From Chloroflexota bacterium (GTDB lineage: Bacteria > Chloroflexota > Limnocylindria > Limnocylindrales > CSP1-4), in NCBI GenBank assembly GCA_003158675.1, contig PMKN01000010.1:13019-60005 (forward strand): a DNA stretch of 46,987 bases, given 5' to 3'. The notes under the pieces were generated by a model that did no database searches, was not told where the DNA came from, and saw nothing but the letters and a program-made list of their open reading frames with translations. The position numbers and the translations under genes are program-made. Shown one piece after another: positions 25,534 to 33,509 of this stretch (positions are counted from its first letter, which is position 1; each line of letters opens with the position of its first letter).

Positions 25534-26825
25534 ACACCGGGCTGTCTGTGGGCCGGTTCTTCGGCACGGAGATCCGAGCCCATTGGACCTGGGTGTTCGT
25601 GCTGGCCGTCGTGACGGTGTTCTTCGGGTCGGGATTGTCGGACCAGACACAGGCTGGTTTCGACTCGACCTGGGCCTGGGGCACGGCCGTGGCGTGCGCG
25701 GTTCTGGTCTTCGGCTCGGTGACAGCGCATGAGCTGGCGCACGTGTGGGTGGCCCGGCGAAACGGCATCGGCGGCAACGTGGCGGTGGTCCAGCTCCTGG
25801 GCGGCACCTACCTGATGGAAACCAGACCCACGACTCCGGGGCAGGAACTCCGGTCGGCGCTGGCCGGTCCTGTCGTGAGTCTTCTCGCGGCAGCGGTCTT
25901 CGCCGTGGTGGCCGGGGCGGTAGAACTCGGCTGGGGAGCGGCTTCGGCCCAGCCGTCACCCACAAATTCGGTACCGGCCGGGATCCTGGCTGTGGGCTTT
26001 GTCAGTCAGGTCCTGGCGCTGTTCAATCTGTTCTTGGCGGCCACGAACCTGATTCCCGGATACCCGATGGACGGCGCTCGGATCGTCCATGCGGTCGCCT
26101 GGGTCAGGTCAGGCCGCGAGGATCTCGCTTCCGCAGCGTCGAGCCGGGTCGGTCGGCTGGTCGGTTATGCCGTAGTGGCGTTGGGCGCGTTGCTCATCCC
26201 AGTGACGGAAGTGTGGCCGGGGCTGACCCTGATCATCGCCGGTTGGCTGTTGGTGGGTTCGAGCCGGATGCTGGACCAGCGGGCCATGATTCGGAGCCTG
26301 ATCGCCGGAGCTCGGGTCATCGATGCCGCCGATCTGGACCCGGCCCGCGTTCCGCCGCAGCTCACCCTCGACGTCTTCGCCGGCGACTTTCTCGGCGAGC
26401 GACTTGGCGGAGCCGCACTCGTGGAGCGCGGAGATGAGTTGCTGGGATTGATCGGCACGCTTCAGATCCGCCGGATCCCGCGCAAGAGCTGGACCATGAC
26501 ACGCACGGAGCAGGCAATGGTTCCGGTCGTGAACGTCCCGCGCACCAGCGGGGACGCCGATCTGTGGCCGGCTCTCGAGGCTCTCGAACGCTCCGGATTG
26601 GATGCTTTCCTTGTCGGTCCGGTCGGGCAGGGGTCGGCTTTGCTGACGCGGCGTTCTGCGAGTCAGCTGATCAGAGAAAGAGCCCAAGCGCGCGCCGTGG
26701 AGCTGCGCACCGGCCTGCCCGGCCTTCGATTCCCAGGCCGGCGCTCGCCCAAACCGGACCGGCCGGCGGGCCAGCCCAACGACGAACCGGCGGAGGAACC
26801 CAACGACGAGCGGAAGGATGGCTGA
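25530..26825 (+). CDS. M50 site-2 protease with C-terminal CBS-like region (Rip3/SpoIVFB-like)
   Basis: 431 residues. The N terminus (GLSVGRFFGTEIRAHWTW) is typical of the M50B subgroup; zinc motif H67-E68-L-A-H71; third ligand in NLIPGYPMDGARIVHA. Six or so membrane helices. Residues about 265-385 resemble a degenerate CBS pair (QLTLDVFAGDFLGERLGG, ALERSGLDAFLVG), which in related proteases senses nucleotides. The charged C terminus is rich in Pro, Asn, Asp and Glu. It starts within the stop of the DUF1461-like gene (ATGA). Different subgroup from the M50 protein at 13947. Substrate unknown. Confidence 0.88.
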   Translation: MNTGLSVGRFFGTEIRAHWTWVFVLAVVTVFFGSGLSDQTQAGFDSTWAWGTAVACAVLVFGSVTAHELAHVWVARRNGIGGNVAVVQLLGGTYLMETRPTTPGQELRSALAGPVVSLLAAAVFAVVAGAVELGWGAASAQPSPTNSVPAGILAVGFVSQVLALFNLFLAATNLIPGYPMDGARIVHAVAWVRSGREDLASAASSRVGRLVGYAVVALGALLIPVTEVWPGLTLIIAGWLLVGSSRMLDQRAMIRSLIAGARVIDAADLDPARVPPQLTLDVFAGDFLGERLGGAALVERGDELLGLIGTLQIRRIPRKSWTMTRTEQAMVPVVNVPRTSGDADLWPALEALERSGLDAFLVGPVGQGSALLTRRSASQLIRERAQARAVELRTGLPGLRFPGRRSPKPDRPAGQPNDEPAEEPNDERKDG

Positions 26826-26828
26826 GAC

Positions 26829-27497
26829 GTGGACGAAGGCGACGGCCGAGTGACCCCGGAAGACAGGCCCGGCGACGGCACGTTCGAGGACGGCACGCGA
26901 GCCGGAAGGCGGCGTGTCGCTCACGTGGACCGAGCTGGCAGGCCGCGCATGACCGACGTGACCAACCAGCCTGTGGCGGCCCGGCGGGCGGTCGCGGAAG
27001 CCGAAGTCGCCGCGTCGCATGAGACGTTGAGCCTCATTGTCGACGGAACCAACCCCAAGGGCGACGTCCTGACCGTGGCTGAGCTCGCCGGCGTGATGGC
27101 CGGCAAACGAGCCAGCGAGCTGATCCCTCTGTGTCACCCCGTTGCGCTAACCGATCTCCTGGTTCGGGCGGTGCCCGACAGGGCAGCCGGCGTCGTGCGG
27201 ATCCGCGTGGAGACGGCGACGATCGGACCGAGCGGCGTCGAGATGGAGGCGTTGACGGCGGCGGCGGTGGCCGCGCTGACCGTCTACGACATGGTCCGGA
27301 ACGTCGACCCGTCCGTGTCGGTCCGCGGCATCAGATTGCTCTCCCAATCGGGCGGGGAGGGGGGCGCCTGGCAGCGGCCCGAGCTGCCGACGATCGCGCC
27401 ACGGGTCCCGCGAGGCGCGAGAGTGGCCGGGCGCATCGGCGGATCGCCGTCGCGCGGCGCACCCGGCCGGGTCCCGCCTCGCCGGCACGGGACTTAG
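26829..27497 (+). CDS. moaC: MoaC-family protein (cyclic pyranopterin monophosphate synthase homologue) with replaced catalytic lysines
   Basis: 222 residues from GTG 26829, three bases after the M50 stop. The domain starts at AHVDRAGRPRMTDVTNQP, so the start must be upstream of the ATG at 26949. MoaC completes formation of cPMP in molybdenum cofactor synthesis. Retained: NPKGDV (K77, equal to E. coli K51), LIPLCHPVALTD, GVEMEALTAA, VYDM. Changed: R157 stands where E. coli has K131, Q173 where it has K147 and E177 where it has K151; the spacing is identical, so the alignment is secure. About 40 basic residues follow the domain. No other moa or mob gene is nearby. It may be a MoaC with altered chemistry or a repurposed paralogue. 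Confidence 0.85.
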   Translation: MDEGDGRVTPEDRPGDGTFEDGTRAGRRRVAHVDRAGRPRMTDVTNQPVAARRAVAEAEVAASHETLSLIVDGTNPKGDVLTVAELAGVMAGKRASELIPLCHPVALTDLLVRAVPDRAAGVVRIRVETATIGPSGVEMEALTAAAVAALTVYDMVRNVDPSVSVRGIRLLSQSGGEGGAWQRPELPTIAPRVPRGARVAGRIGGSPSRGAPGRVPPRRHGT

Positions 27498-27665
27498 CCG
27501 CCGCGCCCTGGGTTGCCGGCATATAGGGCCGGGCCGGCCTCGGGCGCCGCGCCACTGCGCCGGGTAGTACGTTTTGTGCAGTGGTTCGGGGTCATCTTGG
27601 TGCGGGCCGGAACCGGCGGCGTGTGGATACAGTAGCGGCGCGCTTCGTGAACGAGAGAGAGTGCC

Positions 27666-28205
27666 GTGGCTCAAATGGAAGTCCTCCTGCCGCTGCTGAT
27701 CTTCTTCGCCATGAGCGGGGCGGTCCTGTGGATGGTGTGGCGAGTGGTGGTGGCGGGCGGACGGGCACGCCGGGATAACGCGTCGGCGACGAGGACTGCG
27801 GAGACCGCCCGACGCGCTGAAATGCAGCTGGCCGACCTGTTGGTGGTCGTCGATGAGATGAGACGGCGCCGAATTGCACCGGCCGAGACAGCTCCCGCAC
27901 TCTCGGCGTGCTGGACTGAGCTGGGACGCCACGTGGCCGAGGCGACTGCGCTGGCCAAAGGTGGACAGTGGGCCAGTAGCGCCACGGCCCTGGTTGGCGA
28001 TCTGGAACGGGCGCAGCGCGCCATCGAACTCGTGGCTCACGGCGGCCAACTCCTATCCGACCCCAGAGGCTCCGACTATGGCGAGGGAGAAACGTCCGTC
28101 AAACGAGGCTACGTGAACCTTGTCCATGCCCGCGAAGCCATCCACGAGCGTCGAGAGACCATCGTTCTTGCTGCGCAGGCGCGCCGGGCCGGGGTGCGCG
28201 ACTGA
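27666..28205 (+). CDS. Small membrane-anchored protein, unknown function
   Basis: 179 residues. One N-terminal membrane helix (LLPLLIFFAMSGAVLWMVW) followed by an Arg/Ala-rich cytosolic helical region with LADLLVVVDEMRRRRIAP and a C terminus ending in ETIVLAAQARRAGVRD. GTG at 27666 has a weak GAGAGAG site upstream; the ATG at 27675 is an alternative. No family recognised. It may be transcribed from a TACAGT-like box near 27626. Codon use looks like its neighbours, so I treat it as real. Confidence 0.65.
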   Translation: MAQMEVLLPLLIFFAMSGAVLWMVWRVVVAGGRARRDNASATRTAETARRAEMQLADLLVVVDEMRRRRIAPAETAPALSACWTELGRHVAEATALAKGGQWASSATALVGDLERAQRAIELVAHGGQLLSDPRGSDYGEGETSVKRGYVNLVHAREAIHERRETIVLAAQARRAGVRD

Positions 28206-28260
28206 CCCGCGGTCATCCAATGAAGCGCTCGCAGTGGTGGGAAGTCGCTCGCCGGGGCGG

Positions 28261-28269
28261 TGCTATTCT
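28261..28269 (+). promoter_or_regulatory. Extended -10 box (TGCTATTCT) of the nrdR-dcd-MBL operon
   Basis: TATTCT preceded by TGC, 42 nt before the nrdR ATG. The leader includes AGGAGA (28298-28303) as ribosome binding site. Confidence 0.5.
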
Positions 28270-28311
28270 CCGTGGCAAGCCGCGACCACCGCGGCGCAGG
28301 AGACCTAATCA

Positions 28312-28785
28312 ATGCGCTGTCCGCGGTGCGGCGAACGCGAAACCCGGGTCGTAGACTCCCGCGACCTCGACGAATCGAGCATCAGGCGCCGCCGAGAGTG
28401 TGTCGCCTGCTCGGCCCGCTTCACGACCAACGAGCGCATCGAGGCGCCGCGTCTGGTGGTGGTCAAGCGCGACGGCTCTCGCCAGGAGTTCGACCGCGAG
28501 AAGCTGGCGTCGGGGCTTCGCAAAGCCCTTACGCGCCGGCCCGTGCCTGAAGACGCCGCGGAGCGCGCTGCCGACCAGATCGAGGCGGAGTTGCGGGCCT
28601 TCGGCTCCCCGGAAGTGGATTCGTCGGAGGTCGGGCGGCTGTCCATGGAGAAACTGCGCGCCATCGACCAGATCGCCTACATTCGCTTCGCCAGCGTGTA
28701 CCAGAGCTTCGAAGACCTGGAAACGCTGAAGCGGGAGGTGGACAACCTTTACGCCCAGCGCGAGAGTGGGGCCACGGTCAAGTGA
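28312..28785 (+). CDS. nrdR: Transcriptional repressor NrdR
   Basis: 157 residues. Zinc ribbon ([18 protein letters not shown] and [15 protein letters not shown]) followed by an ATP-cone ([21 protein letters not shown]) that senses ATP/dATP. NrdR represses ribonucleotide reductase genes. Here it is not beside nrd genes but overlaps dcd, another deoxynucleotide-pool gene, by four bases; that fits a shared role in dNTP balance. I could not find an obvious NrdR-box pair in the window. Confidence 0.96.
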   Translation: MRCPRCGERETRVVDSRDLDESSIRRRRECVACSARFTTNERIEAPRLVVVKRDGSRQEFDREKLASGLRKALTRRPVPEDAAERAADQIEAELRAFGSPEVDSSEVGRLSMEKLRAIDQIAYIRFASVYQSFEDLETLKREVDNLYAQRESGATVK

Positions 28786-29411
28786 GCGTTCTCTCGGATC
28801 GGGACATTGCGTCCGCTATGGTCGCGGGCCGGATCAAGATCGAACCGAACGAGGCGACGGACTTGCAGCCGTCTTCCGTTGACCTGCACCTGGACCGAGC
28901 CTTCCGAGTGTTTCGTAACAACCGCTATCCGTTCATCGATGTCCGCGCGGCGCAGCCGGATCTGACCGATCTGCTGTCCGTTGCCGACGACGAGGCCTTC
29001 GTCCTCCATCCGGGCGAATTCGTGCTCGGCCAGACGCTCGAATGGGTGGAGCTGCCGGACGATCTGGTGGCCCGCCTTGAGGGCAAGTCGTCTCTGGGAC
29101 GGCTGGGCCTGCTCATCCACTCGACGGCTGGCTACGTCGATCCCGGCTGGAAGGGCAAGCTCACGCTGGAGCTATCGAACGTTGCCAAACTCCCGATCGC
29201 GCTGTACTTCGGCATGAAGATCGGCCAGATCAGCTTCCTCGAGATGTCGAGCCCGGTCGATCGACCGTACGGCTCGCAGGGCCTGGGATCCAAATACCAG
29301 GGCCAGGCCGAGCCTACCGCGTCGGCCTTCTACGAAGACTTCGGGAGCGGGCGGCTGACCGAACCGAGCGGGCGGGCTCGGCCGGCGGGGGAAGTGGAGT
29401 CCGGACGGTGA
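28782..29411 (+). CDS. dcd: dCTP deaminase
   Basis: 209 residues, trimeric dUTPase-like fold. Converts dCTP to dUTP, or to dUMP if bifunctional. Motifs: [37 protein letters not shown] with the catalytic Glu, and GQISFLEM; the C-terminal [13 protein letters not shown] is the nucleotide-closing segment. GTG start within the nrdR stop; its own stop overlaps the next gene by four bases. Mono- or bifunctional status is not resolved. Confidence 0.93.
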   Translation: MSVLSDRDIASAMVAGRIKIEPNEATDLQPSSVDLHLDRAFRVFRNNRYPFIDVRAAQPDLTDLLSVADDEAFVLHPGEFVLGQTLEWVELPDDLVARLEGKSSLGRLGLLIHSTAGYVDPGWKGKLTLELSNVAKLPIALYFGMKIGQISFLEMSSPVDRPYGSQGLGSKYQGQAEPTASAFYEDFGSGRLTEPSGRARPAGEVESGR

Positions 29412-30271
29412 CGACGATCAATGAGGCCGTCCACTGGTCGGCGGAGCTGGGCGGCGGAACGCGCGTCGCACTCATTCAAGCCGGCAGGTTCCGCTCGGAT
29501 GCCGGCGCGCTACTGGGCGTCGTGCCGAGGATCATGTGGAACGACCTCGTGGCGAGCGAGATCGACGATAAGCATCGGATCGTCCAGGCGCTCAACTGCC
29601 TGCTCATCGAAACGCCCGCCGGTCGAGTGCTGGTGGAGACGGGCATCGGCGATCGCATCAGCGACAAGGCCCGCGCGATGCGCTCGTACCAGGGCCCGTG
29701 GATCGTTCCCGCTCTCGAGAATGCGGGCTTCGATCCGGGCTCGGTGGATGCCGTCGCCGTCAGCCATCTCCACTACGACCACGCCGGCGGCATGTTGCTT
29801 GCGGATGGCGACCTCGCATTTCCGCGCGCCAGGTTCGTGGCTCAGCTGGCGGAGTGGGAGATCGCCATGGGCGACAACCCGCGCCTGGTGGCCGGCTACG
29901 ACCAGCCGGAACTGAGTCTGGTGCGCGACCTGGGACTCCGAGGGGCCGTGACCGGCGAAGCCGAGATCATTCCGGGCGTAAGCGTCGTGCCCACCGGAGG
30001 TCACTCCGCAGGGCATCAGGGCGTGCTGATCCGAGGCACCGACCGCACAGTTGTCTTTTTGGGCGACCTGTTCATGCGGCCCTGGAACGCGAATCCGCGC
30101 TGGGTCACCGCCTTCGACGATTTCCCGCTCGACTCGGTCACCGTCAAGGCGGCACTGTTTGCCCATGCGGCGGAGGAGAGCTGGACGATAGTCCTCTCGC
30201 ACGAGCCGGTCCATCCGATCGGCCGGCTGCTCCGCGACCGCGACCGATACCGCTACGAAGCCACGGTCTAG
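29408..30271 (+). CDS. MBL-fold metallo-hydrolase (YtnP/lactonase-like)
   Basis: 287 residues. Metal motif H120-L-H122-Y-D124-H125 ([10 protein letters not shown]), then [15 protein letters not shown] and a last His in VLSHEP, giving a two-metal site. The N-terminal part with [11 protein letters not shown] resembles the YtnP/N-acyl-homoserine lactonase group, which opens lactone rings, but the fold covers many hydrolases. It overlaps dcd by four bases, so it belongs to the nrdR-dcd operon; a role linked to nucleotides is possible but unproven. Confidence 0.85.
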   Translation: MTTINEAVHWSAELGGGTRVALIQAGRFRSDAGALLGVVPRIMWNDLVASEIDDKHRIVQALNCLLIETPAGRVLVETGIGDRISDKARAMRSYQGPWIVPALENAGFDPGSVDAVAVSHLHYDHAGGMLLADGDLAFPRARFVAQLAEWEIAMGDNPRLVAGYDQPELSLVRDLGLRGAVTGEAEIIPGVSVVPTGGHSAGHQGVLIRGTDRTVVFLGDLFMRPWNANPRWVTAFDDFPLDSVTVKAALFAHAAEESWTIVLSHEPVHPIGRLLRDRDRYRYEATV

Positions 30272-30321
30272 CCGCTGTCGGCCGGGGCGGCAGAGTTACC
30301 GCCGGCGCCGGGCGGGTGCGG

Positions 30322-30327
30322 TAACAT
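30322..30327 (+). promoter_or_regulatory. -10 box TAACAT of tRNA-Arg
   Basis: GGTAACAT lies eight bases before the mature tRNA 5' end. Same GGTAnnnT form as the other boxes. Confidence 0.5.
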
Positions 30328-30335
30328 CGGGCCGG

Positions 30336-30412
30336 GCCCCCGTAGCTCAGTGGAATAGAGCGCCGCCGTCCTAAGGCGGGCGTCGTCGGTTCGAATCCGG
30401 CCGGGGGCGCCA
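30336..30412 (+). tRNA. tRNA-Arg(CCT)
   Basis: 77 nt with CCA encoded. Acceptor GCCCCCG/CGGGGGC; D stem GCTC/GAGC; anticodon stem CCGCC/GGCGG with loop GTCCTAA and anticodon CCT at 30370-30372; T stem GTCGG/CCGGC (one T-G pair) with loop TTCGAAT; discriminator G then CCA. It reads AGG. A short hairpin (30418-30433) follows but lacks a T run. Confidence 0.96.
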
Positions 30413-30645
30413 CACCAGTCGCTGAGGAGCGACACTCCGGCCGAGCTTCCAGTTACTCAACTGGCTGCCCACCGATGTCGTCAGCGGGGTTCCTGAGGTC
30501 AACGGTCAGGCCAGGTTGCAGGGCGTGGCGCGGAGCGAATCGGCCTCGTCCTCGGATAGGCAGTGCCCCTGGTTCCTGGTCCCGATCACGCTCCCGGCTG
30601 ACGAGCCCAATCCGTTCGGGGCGCCATGCGCACGACGGCCATCGC

Positions 30646-30651
30646 GTAGGC
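30646..30651 (+). promoter_or_regulatory. -10 box TAGGCT before the membrane protein at 30659
   Basis: TAGGCT ends seven bases before the ATG; there is no Shine-Dalgarno. Leaderless-type start. Confidence 0.4.
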
Positions 30652-30658
30652 TGACGCC

Positions 30659-31327
30659 ATGAGTGTGCGCTGGCGATCCGCGACGGTGATTGGGTTCGCC
30701 ATCGCGATGGCCTACCTCGAGGCAGCGGTGGTGGTCTATCTGCAACGCGCCCTGGACATCACACCGGAGCATCTGTTTCCGCTACGCGGGCCGGATTTGG
30801 TCGGCGACCTGGCAGCGATCGAGGTCGGCCGCGAGTTCGCGACGCTGGTCATGCTCGTGGGGATCGGTTGCCTGGCAGGGCGGACCTGGCTGGAGCGACT
30901 GGCCTGGACCGCTGTCGCCTTCGGCGTGTGGGACATCTTCTACTACGCCTGGCTGTGGGTCTTCGTGGGCTGGCCCGATTCGCCGGCCACCTGGGACGTG
31001 CTGTTCCTCATACCGGTGCCGTGGACCGGGCCTGTTTGGGCGCCAGCGACAGTGAGTGCGGCCTTGATCAGCTTTGGGCTTGCGGCAGCGCGCCGGCTCG
31101 ACGCTGGCAGCCCGGTACGCGCCGATCTTTCGAGCCTTCTCCTGGGGGTGACTGGCGGATTGCTGGTCGTGCTGAGCTTCACCCTCGACGCGGCTGACAT
31201 CATGGCGGGCCGCATGCCGGGGTGGTATCCGTGGCCGGTGTTCGCCGCCGGAATGGTCCTCGCGGCATGGGGAGCGGCCCGCGCCCTGGGCCCAAGAGAT
31301 GCCTTGGATCTCGCCGCCCGAAACTGA
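30659..31327 (+). CDS. Conserved-looking integral membrane protein, unknown function
   Basis: 222 residues with about six membrane helices. Notable stretches are AYLEAAVVVYLQRALDI near the N terminus, EVGREFATLVMLVGIG, and an aromatic-rich central part FGVWDIFYYAWLWVFVGWP followed by FLIPVPWTGPVWAP. The dense run of polar and aromatic residues inside helices suggests a conserved functional core. I do not recognise a characterised family. It is the first gene after tRNA-Arg; the 246-bp gap before it shows nothing but the tRNA-proximal hairpin and the -10 box. Confidence 0.75.
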   Translation: MSVRWRSATVIGFAIAMAYLEAAVVVYLQRALDITPEHLFPLRGPDLVGDLAAIEVGREFATLVMLVGIGCLAGRTWLERLAWTAVAFGVWDIFYYAWLWVFVGWPDSPATWDVLFLIPVPWTGPVWAPATVSAALISFGLAAARRLDAGSPVRADLSSLLLGVTGGLLVVLSFTLDAADIMAGRMPGWYPWPVFAAGMVLAAWGAARALGPRDALDLAARN

Positions 31328-31396
31328 CCTGCGGCCTTGAGGGGCGCCTGGCCACGGCCGACAACTAGGAGGGATGATCGAGGCTCAGGAGGGATC

Positions 31397-31840
31397 ATGG
31401 AACCGAGCACCGGGAACGATTTCGACGAGATGCTGATGCCCATGCTGGGGCTCGCCGAGCAGATGCTGGAGAAGCGCGGATCGTTCCATCCTTTCGGCGC
31501 CCGCCTGGCCGCGAGTGGAAGTCTGGCGGTCATCGACGTGGCGCGTACTCTCGATCAACCCTCCAACCCGCTCATCCTCGACGCCCTATACGCCACGTTT
31601 CGACTCGAGGCGAGGGCAGGGACCATCAAGGCCTGCGCCGTCTGCTGGGACGCGGTAGTGCCGAAGGAAGAGGGCGGTGGCCTGACGGACGCGATCGTCA
31701 TCGGCCTGGAGCATCGCGAAGGGGACCCGAAGGTCGTCCTGTGCACCTACGAGCGCGCACCTTCTGGGGATCTGCATTTCCACGACCCGATCACTGCCGT
31801 CGGGCGTCGCCACGTCTTCGGGACAGTGCTGCTGTCCTGA
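31397..31840 (+). CDS. Hypothetical protein
   Basis: 147 residues, soluble. The ATG at 31397 is preceded by AGGAGGG (31387-31393). The protein has an acidic N-terminal helix (FDEMLMPMLGLAEQMLEKRG) followed by an alternating beta-type pattern (GSLAVIDVARTL, LDALYATFRLEA, DAIVIGLEHREGDPKVV), ending in RRHVFGTVLLS. CAVCWD is the only Cys pair. No family recognised. A copy of the ribosome binding site lies 21 nt further upstream (see findings). Confidence 0.7.
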   Translation: MEPSTGNDFDEMLMPMLGLAEQMLEKRGSFHPFGARLAASGSLAVIDVARTLDQPSNPLILDALYATFRLEARAGTIKACAVCWDAVVPKEEGGGLTDAIVIGLEHREGDPKVVLCTYERAPSGDLHFHDPITAVGRRHVFGTVLLS

Positions 31841-31916
31841 TCCCGTAGCTGGTACCGGGCCCATGCATTGCCTTACGCGTGAGCGGCCTGCGGCCGGGCC
31901 TTCGGCCGTGTTGGCG

Positions 31917-31922
31917 TATCCT
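31917..31922 (+). promoter_or_regulatory. -10 box TATCCT upstream of the C39-like gene
   Basis: TATCCT lies 112 nt before the ATG at 32035; the region between has no ORF of its own and holds the GGAGGAG binding site at 32017-32023. Confidence 0.35.
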
Positions 31923-32034
31923 TCCGCCGACGGTTCGGCGACCGGCCGTTCGTCACGCAGTCCTGGGCCGCCCCGTCATTCGACGGAGCCGCGGACGCGG
32001 CAATCAGGGACTGCGCGGAGGAGACTCGAGTTTG

Positions 32035-32910
32035 ATGACTCGCCGATCGGGGCGGAGGTGGCGGCCGCTTGCGGGGGTCGTGGCATACGCGTGGCTGTGT
32101 GCAATTCTGGCTTCGGCGGCGTGGGTCGCCGTTGGCGCAGTGGCCGCCCGCGGGCCGGCCGGCTCGTCATCCCGGAGCCCCATGAGGTCCACTCTTGCGC
32201 TCGTCCCGACGCCCAGCGCGACGGCCCAGCCTAACCCGACGGAAGCGCCGACCGTTGGGGTCGTGCCGACGCCCAGCGCGACGCTGCCACCTACACCGGG
32301 CCCAACCGTCGGGCCGTTTGAAATGGACATCTACAAGGACGGGACATTCGTCTCGCAGGTCACCAAGTACGCCTGCATGGCCGGTGCCGTCCAGAACATG
32401 CTGAACATCATGGGCCCGAAGGTCGACACGACCGCCGAGCGGCAGGTGGAGATCAGCAAGACCATCATCGCCAACACAACGCCGCAGGACAGTCTGAACG
32501 GCGGCTACGGTCCCGAGGGCTGGGCGATCACGCTGACTCAGCTCGGCGGCGGCAACTACAAGCTCCTGATCGACGACTCACTGGACCAGGCTATGCACGA
32601 CGCCGCCAGCGCGTTGCGCAAGACGCGTCGGCCGGTGGGCCTGCTGTCGTGGTGGGGCGCTCACTCTTGGGTCATGACGGGCTTTAGGTCGGACCACGAT
32701 CCGCGCTACTACCCGACGAACTACACCCTGGAAGGGGCGTTCATCGTCGACCCGTTCTACCCGCGCAAGAGTTCGATCTGGGGCCAAACGTTGGGCCCGG
32801 ACACGTTCCGGGACATGGCCGCGATGACGCATAACTACATCGGCTGGAAGCGTCCCGAGGGCCGCTACCCCGGTCGCGACGGGAAGTGGCTGTTGGTGGT
32901 CCCGTACTGA
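32035..32910 (+). CDS. Secreted or membrane-anchored C39-like cysteine peptidase
   Basis: 291 residues. Arg-rich start, then a membrane helix (VVAYAWLCAILASAAWVAVG) that could be a signal anchor. A Pro/Thr/Ser linker (about 50-95) contains two copies of VPTPSAT, encoded by near-identical DNA 60 nt apart. The C-terminal domain carries a papain-like triad: Cys in KYACMAGAVQNML, His in WWGAHSWVMTGF, Asp in AFIVDPFYP, as in peptidase_C39_2 proteins. It is therefore probably an extracytoplasmic peptidase or inactive relative. TTG at 32032 is an alternative start with a better spaced GGAGGAG. It is convergent with the fur gene, 14 bp apart, with no terminator in between. Confidence 0.72.
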   Translation: MTRRSGRRWRPLAGVVAYAWLCAILASAAWVAVGAVAARGPAGSSSRSPMRSTLALVPTPSATAQPNPTEAPTVGVVPTPSATLPPTPGPTVGPFEMDIYKDGTFVSQVTKYACMAGAVQNMLNIMGPKVDTTAERQVEISKTIIANTTPQDSLNGGYGPEGWAITLTQLGGGNYKLLIDDSLDQAMHDAASALRKTRRPVGLLSWWGAHSWVMTGFRSDHDPRYYPTNYTLEGAFIVDPFYPRKSSIWGQTLGPDTFRDMAAMTHNYIGWKRPEGRYPGRDGKWLLVVPY

Positions 32911-32924
32911 TCGCTGGCGGCCCG

Positions 32925-33389
32925 TCAGTCGTGGCAGCCGGCGCAGCGGCCGGAGATCGTCACGTGGGAAAGGTCCACGTCGAAGCCGAGTTGCGCCGCC
33001 AGCGCATCGACTATGACGGCTCCAGTTTCGGGCCGAATTTCCCACGTCGTTCCACAGCCGACGCAGTAGAGGTGGCCGTGGACCTGATCGGGGAGGACGT
33101 GGTACTCCTCGCGGCCGTCGTGCCCGTGGCCGTGACGCACGAGGCCCAGTTCCTCCAGTAGATCCAGGGCGCGGTAAACCGTCGACGGGGTTGTGGTTCG
33201 GTCGCGCTCTTTGCAGCTGGCGATCAACTCGGAGGCCGTGACGTGGCCCTGCTGTTCCTTGAGTACCTCGATGAGTGTGCGACGTTGAGGCGTCCAGCGC
33301 AGGCCGTTGGCGTGCAGCCTTTCGGCGATATCGTCCCATGGGCTGACGGCCGGTCTCACGGTTGCGCCTGCCTTCTGCTCGGGTGGCAC
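32925..33389 (-). CDS. Fur-family metalloregulator (Zur/Nur-like)
   Basis: 154 residues and the only minus-strand gene. Winged-helix N domain (LRWTPQRRTLIEVLKEQQ, RTTTPSTVYRALDLLEELGLV); His-rich hinge and sensing part (VRHGHGHDGREEYHVLPDQVHGH) followed by CVGC and a C-terminal CAGC that form the structural zinc site. Start GTG at 33389 with AAAGGA seven bases upstream on its strand. It faces the cbiMQO operon, so it probably represses cobalt/nickel uptake (Nur-like), but Zur or Fur specificity cannot be excluded. Confidence 0.9.
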   Translation of the reverse strand: MPPEQKAGATVRPAVSPWDDIAERLHANGLRWTPQRRTLIEVLKEQQGHVTASELIASCKERDRTTTPSTVYRALDLLEELGLVRHGHGHDGREEYHVLPDQVHGHLYCVGCGTTWEIRPETGAVIVDALAAQLGFDVDLSHVTISGRCAGCHD

Positions 33390-33413
33390 GGTGCGGTCCT
33401 TTCTGAGCCGTCA

Positions 33414-33442
33414 TTGTCGCGCAAAGGCGGGCGTTGTAGACT
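33414..33442 (+). promoter_or_regulatory. Promoter of cbiMQO
   Basis: -35 TTGTCG (33414-33419), 17-nt spacer, -10 TAGACT (33437-33442), 67 nt before the cbiM ATG. The same 33413-33418 bases read on the other strand give GACAAT, a possible -10 box for the divergent fur gene. Confidence 0.6.
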
Positions 33443-33467
33443 CCCAACGCGTTGCAACGACTCGCAA
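33431..33467. promoter_or_regulatory. Palindromes overlapping the cbiM -10 box: candidate Fur-family operator
   Basis: GCGTTG (33431-33436), 8 nt, CAACGC (33445-33450) is a perfect inverted repeat whose centre holds the TAGACT -10 box. Directly after it comes TTGCAA-CGAC-TCGCAA (33452-33467), matching at five of six positions per half. A bound dimer here would block the transporter promoter. Confidence 0.55.
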
Positions 33468-33509
33468 TAGCCATTTGTGGCGCCAGTTGAGACGGACCCA
33501 GAGGACGGC

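Noticed and set aside
30418-30433. Hairpin GTCGCT-GAGG-AGCGAC after tRNA-Arg as terminator
   Set aside because: Only six base pairs and no T run; kept as unproven.
32205-32290. Direct repeat CCGACGCCCAGCGCGACG twice, as possible CRISPR or mobile repeat
   Set aside because: Two copies only, 60 nt apart, in frame inside a Pro/Thr-rich linker coding for VPTPSAT; it is a protein linker repeat.
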